Of a DNA stretch of 64,000 bases, positions 35,901 through 43,599 are shown piece by piece. Where the stretch lies: contig CBDDKN010000001.1 of assembly GCA_965230215.1 (NCBI GenBank), forward strand, positions 1,922,001-1,986,000, in the 5' to 3' direction. The notes beneath the pieces were generated by a model, which saw only the letters and a program-made list of their open reading frames with translations, made no database searches and had not been told where the DNA came from. The DNA is from RFSX01 sp965230215 (GTDB lineage Bacteria; Bacteroidota; Bacteroidia; Chitinophagales; Saprospiraceae). Position numbers and translations under genes: made by a program. Position 1 is the stretch's first letter. Every line of letters begins with the position of its first letter.

Positions 35901-36101
35901 CTCAGTTGGCAAAAGCATATCATGCTGACTTAGTCCCAGCAGTTCCTGGTAGCTTTCCTGAAAATCGCGCTGTGAAAGGTTCTTATCATTAAACTCGATA
36001 AGTCTGTTCTCAAAATACTGTGTATGGTGATTCTTCTCAGCTGACTGGCCGAAAATTGAAATGAAAGAAAACAAATAAACTAGTGATGACACAAAACGCA
36101 T
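32991..36101 (-). CDS. M4-family (thermolysin-like) metallopeptidase secreted by T9SS
   Basis: A 1036-residue secreted protease: signal peptide (1-19), a propeptide of the FTP/PepSY kind (about 30-210), then the M4 domain. Zinc ligands are in GHEFIHGFTDY (His348, His352, catalytic Glu349) and ESGALNEAISDIFG (Glu372). NHWFYLLVEGG and the downstream GVHYNSGV agree with the C-terminal half of the catalytic domain. A long beta-rich region follows (about 530-950). The end is a type A sorting domain (YLIYPNPADNYIEI ... LPNGIYTLVINESDG ... KKVMVNK), so the protein passes the outer membrane by T9SS and is released or attached to the surface. The single transcript has no near neighbour on its strand. 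Confidence 0.94.
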   Translation of the reverse strand: MRFVSSLVYLFSFISIFGQSAEKNHHTQYFENRLIEFNDKNLSQRDFQESYQELLGLSQHDMLLPTERTFEVGEYKHVEHQQWYKGVEVLGGKYILHFKADQLVRSSGAVFTGIDLDVKDVSGDALDEERILDELRFSMEQRSYPVTNFENCEFRNTKLYILDLSYPEFSGQYTIAKHYQLFSDEDPINEDVYVDLKSGQIINHFSNVHHERVKGVANTHYYGEQEIYIDSVAPDRYLLYDEERSIATLDYSNQRDTFENDSKYWSQFNEHRNEVAGDVHFGASKFHEMMKNRFNWIGLDGMGSELVSRVHAVNKYYVNAYWNGEVASFGNGDCDRYDPLTTLDIVGHEFIHGFTDYTSDLIYANESGALNEAISDIFGKALEFYYDPDHFNWYLGDRIRKSEDARIFRSMSDPHERFHPKMYGGVYWYRGEFDNGGVHYNSGVLNHWFYLLVEGGEGHNEHNMEYDVNPIGMDTALDIVFGIQTAYLTTNSQYRDAYLYSLIYCADHYGEQSDEYKAVKEAWTAVGLFEGFDHYDLSISKYADEGVISFCVDSLYQPNFRIRNESHESFPAGTPVQVSYYQGSQLVYTDTLIMETDLLPGAERTYSPERPLTNDMIQTGKLELRIEIEEEIVTTNNQIYLDVHKSLSSTRDLELVRAEFSSSGQCSSGELSSFIIAVRNSGCQTIADNELIGFDVDTDLGEFSLEFPVYSSIRPGSIRSFTYREVFHPELEVIPDSITAYQVELSYYHDTEEYNNIYTNTLDLKSYADKSFYTSFDNSAYQEHMEIVAHDYFMMDSIVEYKDNKMLAISAVNEAGNFRLCEDDEDFIDIFSYEATIELCIDTREMIEPVFSFDLVQFRNEHALHDLPDEMFSNMIRLRTKDPAFEEVLIYGQQEGDIKQHQVDLPLEYFNILYIDVLCVSAKDEHLRHDFLEHADVSLFDDFRIFEKGKALTDFDEKAYLIYPNPADNYIEIFNENQELEFEYALYDMIGQKLMGPIAAKGQSQLELNGLPNGIYTLVINESDGALHSKKVMVNK

Positions 36102-36187
36102 AATGTTGTTTTGTTTTCTTCAAGATATGTAAAATAATTTTAGCTATCTGAAAGCGTATTCGCAAAAATTATAATCTTAACTATTGC

Positions 36188-36832
36188 TTACAGTTTATAA
36201 AAGAAAGCCAGATTGAGGATATGATTTAAAAAATAGGGCTCTATACCGATACTGCGTTCATACCAATACAAAAAATCAAAATCCAGACGCTCATTAATTT
36301 TATAGCGGGCACCAATCTGTGGCCTCATCCTTCTCCAATCATTGATATCATCAAGCTGAAACCAAATTTCATATCCCAATGCTAAGGAAAGACGGTCGGT
36401 CAATTGATATCGCATCACAGGCAGATATCTGAGAAAATTAGGGTCCTCTGTCAACCAGTCCATGGCAATATGCCATCTCACTCTGTTGCTGATACTCAAC
36501 TTGGGTGATGCTTTGTATGAATGAGCTATATCAAACCACCAAAACACACGATTCGGGCTGTCTTCCATCCACCAGTGCCTGTATAGATATTGTATCTTAA
36601 AACCATTGCCAATATTCTTCGCTATGGCAAGATCAATTGAAGTATTGGTATAATTACTTAAGTCTTGATTATGCCGCACAATAGGTTTGGCCGTAAAGCT
36701 GAATCCATTATAGCTTTTGGTTTTAAGTTGTATAGCAGACCAACTGATGATATCCTCCTGCGCTGTGATCATCTGAAGACCAAAAAGCAAAGACAAGAGA
36801 AGCAAATACCTCATAACCATTTTTTTCATCAT
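36188..36832 (-). CDS. DUF2490-family outer-membrane-type protein
   Basis: A protein of about 214 residues when started at MMKKMVM (36832); the frame is open further upstream, but a signal peptide begins only here (ending near MITAQ). The rest alternates hydrophobic and polar residues, with many aromatic residues, and ends in LNLAFFYKL, as in a small outer-membrane beta-barrel. Features such as WSAIQLKTK, SNRVRWHIAMDWL, LRYLPVMRYQL and RRMRPQIGARYKI match the DUF2490 family, which has no known function. It is divergent from the GNAT gene, about 70 bases apart. Confidence 0.82.
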   Translation of the reverse strand: MMKKMVMRYLLLLSLLFGLQMITAQEDIISWSAIQLKTKSYNGFSFTAKPIVRHNQDLSNYTNTSIDLAIAKNIGNGFKIQYLYRHWWMEDSPNRVFWWFDIAHSYKASPKLSISNRVRWHIAMDWLTEDPNFLRYLPVMRYQLTDRLSLALGYEIWFQLDDINDWRRMRPQIGARYKINERLDFDFLYWYERSIGIEPYFLNHILNLAFFYKL

Positions 36833-36904
36833 GCACAAGGTACAATTTCTTATTTTGAGCAATGTTACTTGGGATACAAAGCCCATTCAAAGTCTTACGG
36901 GAGT

Positions 36905-37447
36905 ATGCAAAATATAATCACAGAAAGGACAATAATTAAAGATTTTGAACGGTCTCACCTGGCCGATCTGTACAGCTATCGTTCAGATCCGGTCGTATGC
37001 CGCTACCAAAGCTTTATGATTCATAGCGATGAAGAACTGGAACACTTTTTCAATTCCCAGCAAGGTCTCATATTAGCCAATAATGAGGAGTGGAAACAGA
37101 TTGCTATTACCGATCATGATAACAATCTCCTGGGTGACTGCGCTGTCAAAACCCTAGCCTTTGAAAAAAGAATAGCTGAAATAGGCATTGCACTTTCTCC
37201 TCAAGCTCAAGGAAAAGGATATGCATCTGAGGCTCTCAGCGCATTATTCGAATACCTTTTTGAAAACAAAGAAATACACAAAGTAATTGCCGAGATCGAT
37301 ATCCGCAACCAGGCCTCCATCAATCTATTCGAAAGACTTGGATTCAGTAGAGAAGCATTATTGAGAAAACACTTTTGGGATGAAATTGATAATGACTGGT
37401 TTGATGAATTGCACTATGGCCTGTTGAAAGAAGACTTTTTTAAATAG
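36905..37447 (+). CDS. GNAT-family N-acetyltransferase (RimJ/RimL-like)
   Basis: An acetyltransferase of 180 residues from ATG 36905. Motifs: IAEIGIALSPQAQGKGYASEAL (acetyl-CoA binding Q/GxGxG/A) and IDIRNQASINLFERLGFSRE with the end HYGLLKEDF. This arrangement is that of the RimJ/RimL group, which acetylates N-termini of ribosomal proteins or small molecules. The frame is open upstream for another 80 codons, but they overlap the DUF2490 gene and have no GNAT similarity. The 3' end overlaps the convergent anti-sigma gene by 8 bp. Confidence 0.88.
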   Translation: MQNIITERTIIKDFERSHLADLYSYRSDPVVCRYQSFMIHSDEELEHFFNSQQGLILANNEEWKQIAITDHDNNLLGDCAVKTLAFEKRIAEIGIALSPQAQGKGYASEALSALFEYLFENKEIHKVIAEIDIRNQASINLFERLGFSREALLRKHFWDEIDNDWFDELHYGLLKEDFFK

Positions 37448-38231
37448 CCTGGCTGGCTACAAGATTGCTGACATTCGGATGATCGCTACCACCTTCAGGT
37501 TCAATAGTAATATTAAGGCTCTCCGCGTTATCAAGATAATTTAGCGCTACCATTTGGACCTCATCTTTAATCACACCAAGGTTAAGCATCTCGCCTTCCA
37601 CATCGGCCCACATCTGGAAGCATTGTCCATCAGGTAGTGAAGGCAACTTCTCAACTGACAATAAAGAAGATTTAGTGTTATTATTCCAATAAGCTACAAG
37701 TCTGAGATCTGAAGCTTTGTTGTTGCCGTTTAAAACAACCCGCTTGGTATCTCTATCCTTAACTATGAGCATTTGCTCTTGCAATAAGTTCAACTGCTCA
37801 TCCAAATCAAACCTGAATTGCTCCTGCTTTTGCAAAAGCATGTTAGTGCGGTCCAACTCTCTTGATAATTCAATATTGCTGACATAGAGATTAAGCATCA
37901 TCAGGAGACAAGCAGCAATAACAAGTAGACTGATGACGAGTGTCCAATTAAATGGACTTTTATTCAAATTGCCTTGACTTGGAATTTCATCAGGCTTTTG
38001 ACTATCCCGTACAGCCACTTTTATTTTATCTCTTAATGATTCAGGCGGAGCCATCTTGACTTCCTCGGTCATCTGGAATTGCACATCTTCCAATTCGGAA
38101 AAGTAATTCCTGAGTTCTTCTGAACTTGACAACAGGGCATCGATCTCCGTTTCCTGCTCCGTAGAACAAAGACCCAGAAGATAAGCTTCCATTAGTCCGG
38201 ATTCGATTATTTCCTTTATCCTGTCATCCAT
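37440..38231 (-). CDS. RskA-type anti-sigma factor
   Basis: A 263-residue membrane protein. The N-terminus (about 1-80: IIESGLMEAYLLGLCSTEQETEIDALL) resembles the cytoplasmic sigma-binding domain of RskA/anti-sigma-K proteins. One transmembrane helix follows at about 95-116 (WTLVISLLVIAACLLMMLNLYV), then a coiled coil with Leu/Gln repeats, and the RskA C-terminal periplasmic domain (LVAYWNNNTKSSLLSVEKLPSLPDGQCFQMWADVEG). The gene overlaps the sigma gene by 16 bp, so the pair is translated together. Signalling probably uses regulated proteolysis of the periplasmic part, as known for RskA. Confidence 0.9.
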   Translation of the reverse strand: MDDRIKEIIESGLMEAYLLGLCSTEQETEIDALLSSSEELRNYFSELEDVQFQMTEEVKMAPPESLRDKIKVAVRDSQKPDEIPSQGNLNKSPFNWTLVISLLVIAACLLMMLNLYVSNIELSRELDRTNMLLQKQEQFRFDLDEQLNLLQEQMLIVKDRDTKRVVLNGNNKASDLRLVAYWNNNTKSSLLSVEKLPSLPDGQCFQMWADVEGEMLNLGVIKDEVQMVALNYLDNAESLNITIEPEGGSDHPNVSNLVASQAI

Positions 38232-38788
38232 AATAACAAAATTAATAAGCTCAAATTATTTTTATTGAAGCTGTAAACCTTGTTTAACTCTCTGATTGCG
38301 ATTTTCAATCTTGTCTTCACCGTACCCAATGGGATTCCCAGATGATCACTGGCCTCCTTTTGAGTATAGCCCTGAAAAAACAACAGATACACCACTTCCC
38401 TATATTTAGCATCAAGCGCATCTAAATGCTTCCTGATATCCATTGTGTCAGGTTGCGTCTCTGTTGTGGTATTATATACGTGATTTAACTGCTTCTGGAT
38501 TTCGCTGTGATTAATATTTTTCTTCTTTCTAATTAAGTCTATAGCCGTGTTTCTGCATATAGAAAGAAGCCAGGTGAAAAGACGTGATTTCTGAGGGTCA
38601 TACCTTTCGGCATATCTCCAGATTTTCACAAAACTATCCTGCATGACATCCTGAGCTTCAGTTTCACTGCCTAACATCTGAAAGAGATAACCATAAAGAT
38701 TCTCCCCATAAGCATCATAGATAAGGTCTATGGCTTTCTCATCCTTCCTTTGCAGCAATTCGATTATGTGTTCAGAGTTGTCCTGCAT
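38216..38788 (-). CDS. ECF sigma factor (SigK-like)
   Basis: A 190-residue ECF sigma factor. Region 2: YDAYGENLYGYLFQML, SETEAQDVMQDSFVKIWRYAERYDPQKSRLFTWLLSICRNTAIDLIRKKK. Region 4: LDALDAKYREVVYLLFFQGYTQKEASDHLGIPLGTVKTRLKIAIREL. The RLFTWLLSICRN block and GIPLGTVKTRL are typical of the SigK/SigL-like group paired with RskA anti-sigma factors. A hydrophobic C-terminus (LSLLILLLWMTG) is unusual and could touch the membrane or simply be a product of the 16-bp overlap with the next gene. It faces the fasciclin gene, its likely target. Confidence 0.92.
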   Translation of the reverse strand: MQDNSEHIIELLQRKDEKAIDLIYDAYGENLYGYLFQMLGSETEAQDVMQDSFVKIWRYAERYDPQKSRLFTWLLSICRNTAIDLIRKKKNINHSEIQKQLNHVYNTTTETQPDTMDIRKHLDALDAKYREVVYLLFFQGYTQKEASDHLGIPLGTVKTRLKIAIRELNKVYSFNKNNLSLLILLLWMTG

Positions 38789-38874
38789 CGAGCTTGAAAT
38801 TACAACATTATAGCAGAGAACATCGACCGACTAAAAAAAAATTGAAAAAAAATAGGCTTTCCGAAATCCAAACA

Positions 38875-38901
38875 GAATCCATGCTCGTATATAAGCCGAA
38901 T
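38875..38901 (+). promoter_or_regulatory. Candidate SigK-like promoter of the fasciclin gene
   Basis: GAATCC (38875-38880), 15 bases, CCGAAT (38896-38901). The mycobacterial SigK promoter, as I recall it, is CCATCC, 16-17 bases, CCGAAT. The -10 half is identical and four of six -35 bases agree. The start codon is 24 bases downstream. This is a suggestive match between distant phyla and needs a test. Confidence 0.3.
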
Positions 38902-38925
38902 TTTTAATCAAAAAAACTTTAAATC

Positions 38926-39483
38926 ATGAAATTACATTCAATTATTCTTAGCCTGGCATTCATCCTAGTAACTCAAACTTTAACGGCTCAGTGTGGCTCA
39001 AAATCACATCATGCAAGACAGGCATCTTACACACATCATCAGGATCTTGTTGACATCGTATCCAATAACGATAACTTCGGAACCCTAACTGTGGCTGTTA
39101 AAACTGCCGGACTTGTTTCTACACTTCAAAGCGATGGACCATTTACTGTATTCGCACCAACAAATGCAGCTTTCGCGAAACTACCTGACGGTACAGTAGC
39201 AAGCTTATTGAAACCAGAGAACAAAGATCAGCTGACTAAAATTCTTACCTACCACGTGGTTGCAGGAGAATTCAAAGCTAAAGATGTAGTCAATGCGATT
39301 CAGTCTTCAGGAGGTCGCTTTGAAATCAAAACTGTAAGCGGAGACAAACTGATAGCTTCTCTAGAAGGAGACACAGTCATTCTAACTGACGAAACAGGAG
39401 CTAAAGCTGCTGTACTACAAACAGACATAGATGCGTCGAATGGTGTCGCTCACGTCATTGATTCAGTAGTCCTACCTAAATAA
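38926..39483 (+). CDS. Secreted fasciclin (FAS1) domain protein
   Basis: A 185-residue secreted protein: signal peptide (to about TLTAQ) and one complete FAS1 domain. Seen are DLVDIVSNNDNFGTLTVAVKTAGL, GPFTVFAPTNAAFAKLP (H1 box), LTKILTYHVVAGEF, and NGVAHVIDSVVLP (H2 box) at the end. FAS1 domains mediate adhesion or bind small ligands. The gene is divergent from an RskA/SigK pair. In Mycobacterium tuberculosis the SigK/RskA pair controls mpt70 and mpt83, which also encode FAS1 proteins, so the same regulatory wiring is likely here (inference). Confidence 0.93.
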   Translation: MKLHSIILSLAFILVTQTLTAQCGSKSHHARQASYTHHQDLVDIVSNNDNFGTLTVAVKTAGLVSTLQSDGPFTVFAPTNAAFAKLPDGTVASLLKPENKDQLTKILTYHVVAGEFKAKDVVNAIQSSGGRFEIKTVSGDKLIASLEGDTVILTDETGAKAAVLQTDIDASNGVAHVIDSVVLPK

Positions 39484-39565
39484 TTTAACAGGACTTTAAG
39501 TCGAACAATTACTTGTTATTATATGCTATTGAAGGATTATCTTGCGTTCATAATAAAAATTGAAC

Positions 39566-40273
39566 ATGCAAAAGATAATCCTTCTTTTTTCCATTAGCCT
39601 TTTATTTGCATCCTGTGACCCAAAAGATCTGGGTAATATCCTTGGAACACTGGAAGACAGCCTGACAGATGCTGATGTATCGGCTGGTCTGAAAGAAGCG
39701 CTGCAACTCGGTGTTGACAAGAGTGTTGAGAGTCTCTCACTGACAGATGGATTCTATCGTTCTTCCTATAAAATCCTTTTACCCGATGAAGCCAACAAGG
39801 TTGTAGACAAACTTTCTTTTATCCCTGGTTTCGACCAATTGGAGGAAGAAATGTTGAAAAGAATTAACAGAGCTGCTGAAGATGCAGCTTCCAAAGCAGG
39901 ACCTATATTTTTGTCAGCCATCAAATCAATGAGTTTTGAAGATGCCATGAACATTTTAATGGGCGAACAAAATGCAGCCACCACATACCTTCATAACAAA
40001 ACCTACAATGCACTGTATGATGAATTCAAACCAGTTTTGGTTAATTCGCTCAATACATTTGGAGCTTTGGATTATTGGTCGGATGCTGTCAATAAGTACA
40101 ACAGTCTCCCATTGGTAACAGATGTCAATCCGGATCTTGCCGATCATATCAATTCAAAAGCATTGTATGCGCTCTTTGACCTGATTGAAGACAAGGAAGT
40201 GGGTATTCGAAATGACATCTCTCAAAGAACCAGCAACCTGCTAAGAAAAGTTTTCGCAAAGCAGGATAACTGA
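39566..40273 (+). CDS. DUF4197 domain lipoprotein
   Basis: A 235-residue lipoprotein (lipobox FASC) from ATG 39566; the in-frame TTG at 39560 is less likely. The rest is mainly helical and matches the DUF4197 family: GLKEALQLGVDKSVESLSLTDGFYRSSYKILLP, EEMLKRINRAAEDAASKAGPIF, MSFEDAMNILMGEQNAATTYL and NKYNSLPLVTDVNPDLADHINSKALYALFDLIEDKE. The function of the family is unknown. It probably faces the periplasm. It ends directly against the stop codon of the AI-2E transporter gene. Confidence 0.9.
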   Translation: MQKIILLFSISLLFASCDPKDLGNILGTLEDSLTDADVSAGLKEALQLGVDKSVESLSLTDGFYRSSYKILLPDEANKVVDKLSFIPGFDQLEEEMLKRINRAAEDAASKAGPIFLSAIKSMSFEDAMNILMGEQNAATTYLHNKTYNALYDEFKPVLVNSLNTFGALDYWSDAVNKYNSLPLVTDVNPDLADHINSKALYALFDLIEDKEVGIRNDISQRTSNLLRKVFAKQDN

Positions 40274-41539
40274 TCAGATTGATGCGGTCAGCCGTTTGAC
40301 TACCTCAAATTCTGAAAAGAAAACCTTTAGCAATACCCGTATCACAGTATAGGCAGGGATGGCTATGACCATTCCCAATATGCCACCCAACTTGGCACCT
40401 ATCAAGACGACCAGGAATATTTCAAGTGGGTGCGCCTTTACGCTTTTCGAAAAGATATTAGGCTGTAGGATAAAATTGTCTATCAACTGCAAGACTGCAA
40501 AAATGATGATGGCTGTAATAATCTTAGGCAACATAGCATCATAGAAGTCCACGTCCAGGTTTGAGCTAATTACAATTAATACACCAACCAGATTACCCAT
40601 TATTGGCCCGAGGTACGGAATCAAATTCAAGAAAGCAAAGCAAATTGCCATAAGCAATGCGCTCTTGAAACCAAACAATTTGAGCGCTAGGGTTGCAACA
40701 ACTGTAATGATCAACACCTGTATCACCAAGCCAACAAAGTATCTCACTAGAAGTGTAGTGGATTCTTCTACAGCATGTTGAACCTTTGATCCATCATCCT
40801 TGGGAACCAACAGTGACACCATATTCACAAACAGTCCCTTTTCCCGCAAGAAAAAGAAAGCAATAAAAAAGACGGACAGAATTGTAATCAGAAGATTACC
40901 AAAGAACCCAACAAAGCTTCCAAGCAATTTGGGAATCTGAGAAGGGTCAAGCATGCTTAGAAAATCACTGCGTAATGTTTCAATTATTCCAGGACGCTCA
41001 GCTGTTTCAACCACCTCTTCTCCGTTATAATCATCATGATGAATATTGATAAGCAAGTTGATATTCATTTCAGGAAGGCTGTCATTCTCCATATTGATCA
41101 TGGAGTCTAGTTTAATAAGCTCCGTATGTATCAAATCTTCATGCTTGTGCTGATGCTGCGCAATTGAATCGGGCTGCTGATCAGTAACAATACCCATCTT
41201 TTCTAACCAAGCTGTCATATCATCAATGGGCTCTTCCAGACCTGTAACTATCTTCTCATAATCTATCTCAGCAAGGTTCTTGGCTTGGTTGATCAATGGC
41301 GGCACTGTAATCCGCATGAAAAGCACAAACAAAAGTGTCAGCACAAATAAGCTAAGTCCGGCAGAGCTGTTCTTGCCTAGGAATTTGTTGAATAGTGAGA
41401 AAATGGGTGCCCCTATCATGGAAACCACCCAGGCCATTATGATATAGGTGATTATGTCACCAAAGTAAGTGAACAGCACCAACAATACAATCAGTGGAAT
41501 AATCGCCAGTAAATATTTTTGCCAAGTTTTAAAAGCCAT
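40274..41539 (-). CDS. AI-2E family transporter (PerM-like permease)
   Basis: A 421-residue membrane protein of the AI-2E/PerM superfamily (formerly DUF20): two to three helices at the N-terminus, a helix at about 50-75, then five or more in the C-terminal half with FGNLLITILSVFFIAFFFLREKG, LNLIPYLGPIMGNLVGVLIV and HPLEIFLVVLIGAKLGGILGMVIAIPAY, which are family hallmarks. Between about residues 115 and 200 there is a long hydrophilic stretch with many His and acidic residues (HQHKHEDLIH, NIHHDDYNGEEVVETAE), longer than I would expect. Members export autoinducer-2 or act as Na+/H+ antiporters; substrate unknown here. Confidence 0.9.
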   Translation of the reverse strand: MAFKTWQKYLLAIIPLIVLLVLFTYFGDIITYIIMAWVVSMIGAPIFSLFNKFLGKNSSAGLSLFVLTLLFVLFMRITVPPLINQAKNLAEIDYEKIVTGLEEPIDDMTAWLEKMGIVTDQQPDSIAQHQHKHEDLIHTELIKLDSMINMENDSLPEMNINLLINIHHDDYNGEEVVETAERPGIIETLRSDFLSMLDPSQIPKLLGSFVGFFGNLLITILSVFFIAFFFLREKGLFVNMVSLLVPKDDGSKVQHAVEESTTLLVRYFVGLVIQVLIITVVATLALKLFGFKSALLMAICFAFLNLIPYLGPIMGNLVGVLIVISSNLDVDFYDAMLPKIITAIIIFAVLQLIDNFILQPNIFSKSVKAHPLEIFLVVLIGAKLGGILGMVIAIPAYTVIRVLLKVFFSEFEVVKRLTASI

Positions 41540-41762
41540 AATCCTAAACTAATAAAAGCACATGAAAATCAATTATCCCAATTGATATATATAACTCTTC
41601 AATGCTTTTTTTCAGTGAAAAAATCATTTTAAACCCCATGTTTTGCGCTTAAGTCATAATTCTTAGATCAATAGCCTGTACTTTAGGACGAATGGAAAGT
41701 AAAATGAAACTCCTTAATTTACATCTGTTGTTTTATAGACATACCAATTAAACTAAAACTAT

Positions 41763-43421
41763 ATGCGCTTCAGATTCTTGACAACTGCCCTACTCATACT
41801 TCTAAGTATTGGTCAATTCCACGCACAGGATTTTGTTATTGATAATTATAAAGTCGATATAAAAATCAACCAGGAAGGCTACTTTGATATCCATGAATTA
41901 ATTGAAGTGGAGTTTCTGGCCAAGCGCAGAGGCATATTCAGAGACGTTCCGAGAAAAGTAAAAATCAATGGCCAACTTGTAAAAGCAGGTTTGAGCAATG
42001 TTCAAGTGAACGGCCACAATTTCAAAGTATTAAATGAAGGCGGTGTCTCCAGAATTCGAATAGGAGATCCGGATGTATATCTCACTGGAAAGCAGGTATA
42101 TGACATCAGCTACAGAATTAGCAATGCCTTTGTTTTTGATTCTCTGCACACAGAATTTTTGTACAACCTTGTACATGAATGGAATACCACTGTAGGGAAT
42201 TTAGAGTATACGATTGAGCTGCCTACGGATTTAAACATGGCATTTAATGATTATAAAATAATTACCGGAATGGAAGGTGAGGATGAACGGAATGCAAGCA
42301 TCGAAAAGAATGGACGTATCTTTTCTGGTAAAACATTCAGAGCACTTGATAAAAATGAGATGGTTACAGTTGCCATCAAACTCCCAGCAGATTACATCAA
42401 GAGACCGGAACCTAAGCCAAGTGTATTAGAGCAGGATAAACTATGGTTCATTCCTATAGCCTTTATAATCTTCCTTTTCAACAACTTTAGAAGAAGCCGA
42501 AAAGAGTTTGTACCTACAGCTGCGTCGAAAGTTCATTTCCCTCCTGAAGGCTTTTCACCTGCTGAGGTAGGAGCATACCATGATTACAGGGTCAATACTG
42601 AAGACATCATTGCTTTAATACCCTATTGGGCTGCCCAAGGAAACATCAAGATTATGTCGAATCAGATGCAGGGCGATGATGAAGATCTTTATTTTAAAAA
42701 ATTAAAAGATCTCGATAGCAATGCGCCGAATTATCAGCATACTGTATTCAATGCACTATTCGAATCGGACTCCTTGATTCTCTTATCTGAACTCAAAAAC
42801 AAGATTTACAAGATTATCTATAAGGCCAGCGGAGAAATCAAAAAATCTCTTTTGGGCAAAAATATGTATGATGCAGATCACTATAATTTTTATCATACCG
42901 GCAAGTTTATAGCTGGTGGTCTCGTGCTTATTCTGACCGGTGTGCTTTGTATTATTTTTTCTTCCTTTCTGCTCACCGGTATTGCGACCATAATTATGGG
43001 TGTCTTTGCCATAATCATACACTTTTTAAGACCTAAGAGATCTGAGAAAGGCATACGCATTAAATCTCAATTGGATGCGCTGAAAGAGACATTGTCCAAT
43101 AGCTCAGGAGATGAAAATTATGCTGTCATAAAAGAGCATCCCAATTATTTTGAAAAAATATATCCATTCGTCATTGCCCTGGGTATAGATAAGCAATGGA
43201 TTGAAAAACTGCAGGATTATGACATTCCTGCTCCCTATTGGTATGGGTATTATGGAAATAACATGCATGCGAGCAGACCTAGTTTCAACAGCTTCTCTGA
43301 ATCATTTTCTGTCCCTGAAATAAAAAGTGCTTTTGTAAGTCAGCCCTCCTCGGGAGGTGGTGGTGGATTCTCAGGAGGATCTTCCGGAGGTGGATTTGGA
43401 GGTGGTGGCGGAAGCTGGTAA
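41763..43421 (+). CDS. DUF2207 domain membrane protein with Gly-rich tail
   Basis: A 552-residue protein: signal peptide (1-21), an extracytoplasmic DUF2207 domain (about 25-215: IDNYKVDIKINQEGYFDIHELIEVEF, RRGIFRDVPRKV), a transmembrane helix (about 226-240), a cytoplasmic part (EVGAYHDYRVNTEDIIALIPYWAAQG), two more helices (about 380-425) and a cytoplasmic end. The last 25 residues are almost only Gly, Ser and Phe and finish in GSW; the Gly-rich end is common in this family (like TPM-domain proteins). Function unknown. It stands alone and is followed by a terminator shared with the giant gene. Confidence 0.9.
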   Translation: MRFRFLTTALLILLSIGQFHAQDFVIDNYKVDIKINQEGYFDIHELIEVEFLAKRRGIFRDVPRKVKINGQLVKAGLSNVQVNGHNFKVLNEGGVSRIRIGDPDVYLTGKQVYDISYRISNAFVFDSLHTEFLYNLVHEWNTTVGNLEYTIELPTDLNMAFNDYKIITGMEGEDERNASIEKNGRIFSGKTFRALDKNEMVTVAIKLPADYIKRPEPKPSVLEQDKLWFIPIAFIIFLFNNFRRSRKEFVPTAASKVHFPPEGFSPAEVGAYHDYRVNTEDIIALIPYWAAQGNIKIMSNQMQGDDEDLYFKKLKDLDSNAPNYQHTVFNALFESDSLILLSELKNKIYKIIYKASGEIKKSLLGKNMYDADHYNFYHTGKFIAGGLVLILTGVLCIIFSSFLLTGIATIIMGVFAIIIHFLRPKRSEKGIRIKSQLDALKETLSNSSGDENYAVIKEHPNYFEKIYPFVIALGIDKQWIEKLQDYDIPAPYWYGYYGNNMHASRPSFNSFSESFSVPEIKSAFVSQPSSGGGGGFSGGSSGGGFGGGGGSW

Positions 43422-43544
43422 AAGAATTAAGCCCAATCAAACTATTGACCAGGCTTAATGAAACCAACTTAACCTCTTTATAGATTTTTTGTAATCTCTT
43501 TACTATGTATATGCCTAAAAACAGCAAAACGTTGCGTAGATCAT

Positions 43545-43582
43545 AAAAAAAAGCCCGCTCATATAAAATGAACGGGCTTTTC
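43545..43582. terminator. Bidirectional terminator between DUF2207 and giant repeat protein genes
   Basis: A-run, GCCCG-C-TCAT / ATGA-A-CGGGC stem with one mismatch, then TTTT. It lies between convergent genes and works both ways. A second hairpin just after the DUF2207 stop (ATTAAGCC at 43426-43433 with GGCTTAAT at 43452-43459, and an inner CAAT/ATTG stem) lacks a T run and is probably a 3'-end structure. Confidence 0.85.
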
Positions 43583-43599
43583 GCTTTTGATTATACTCT

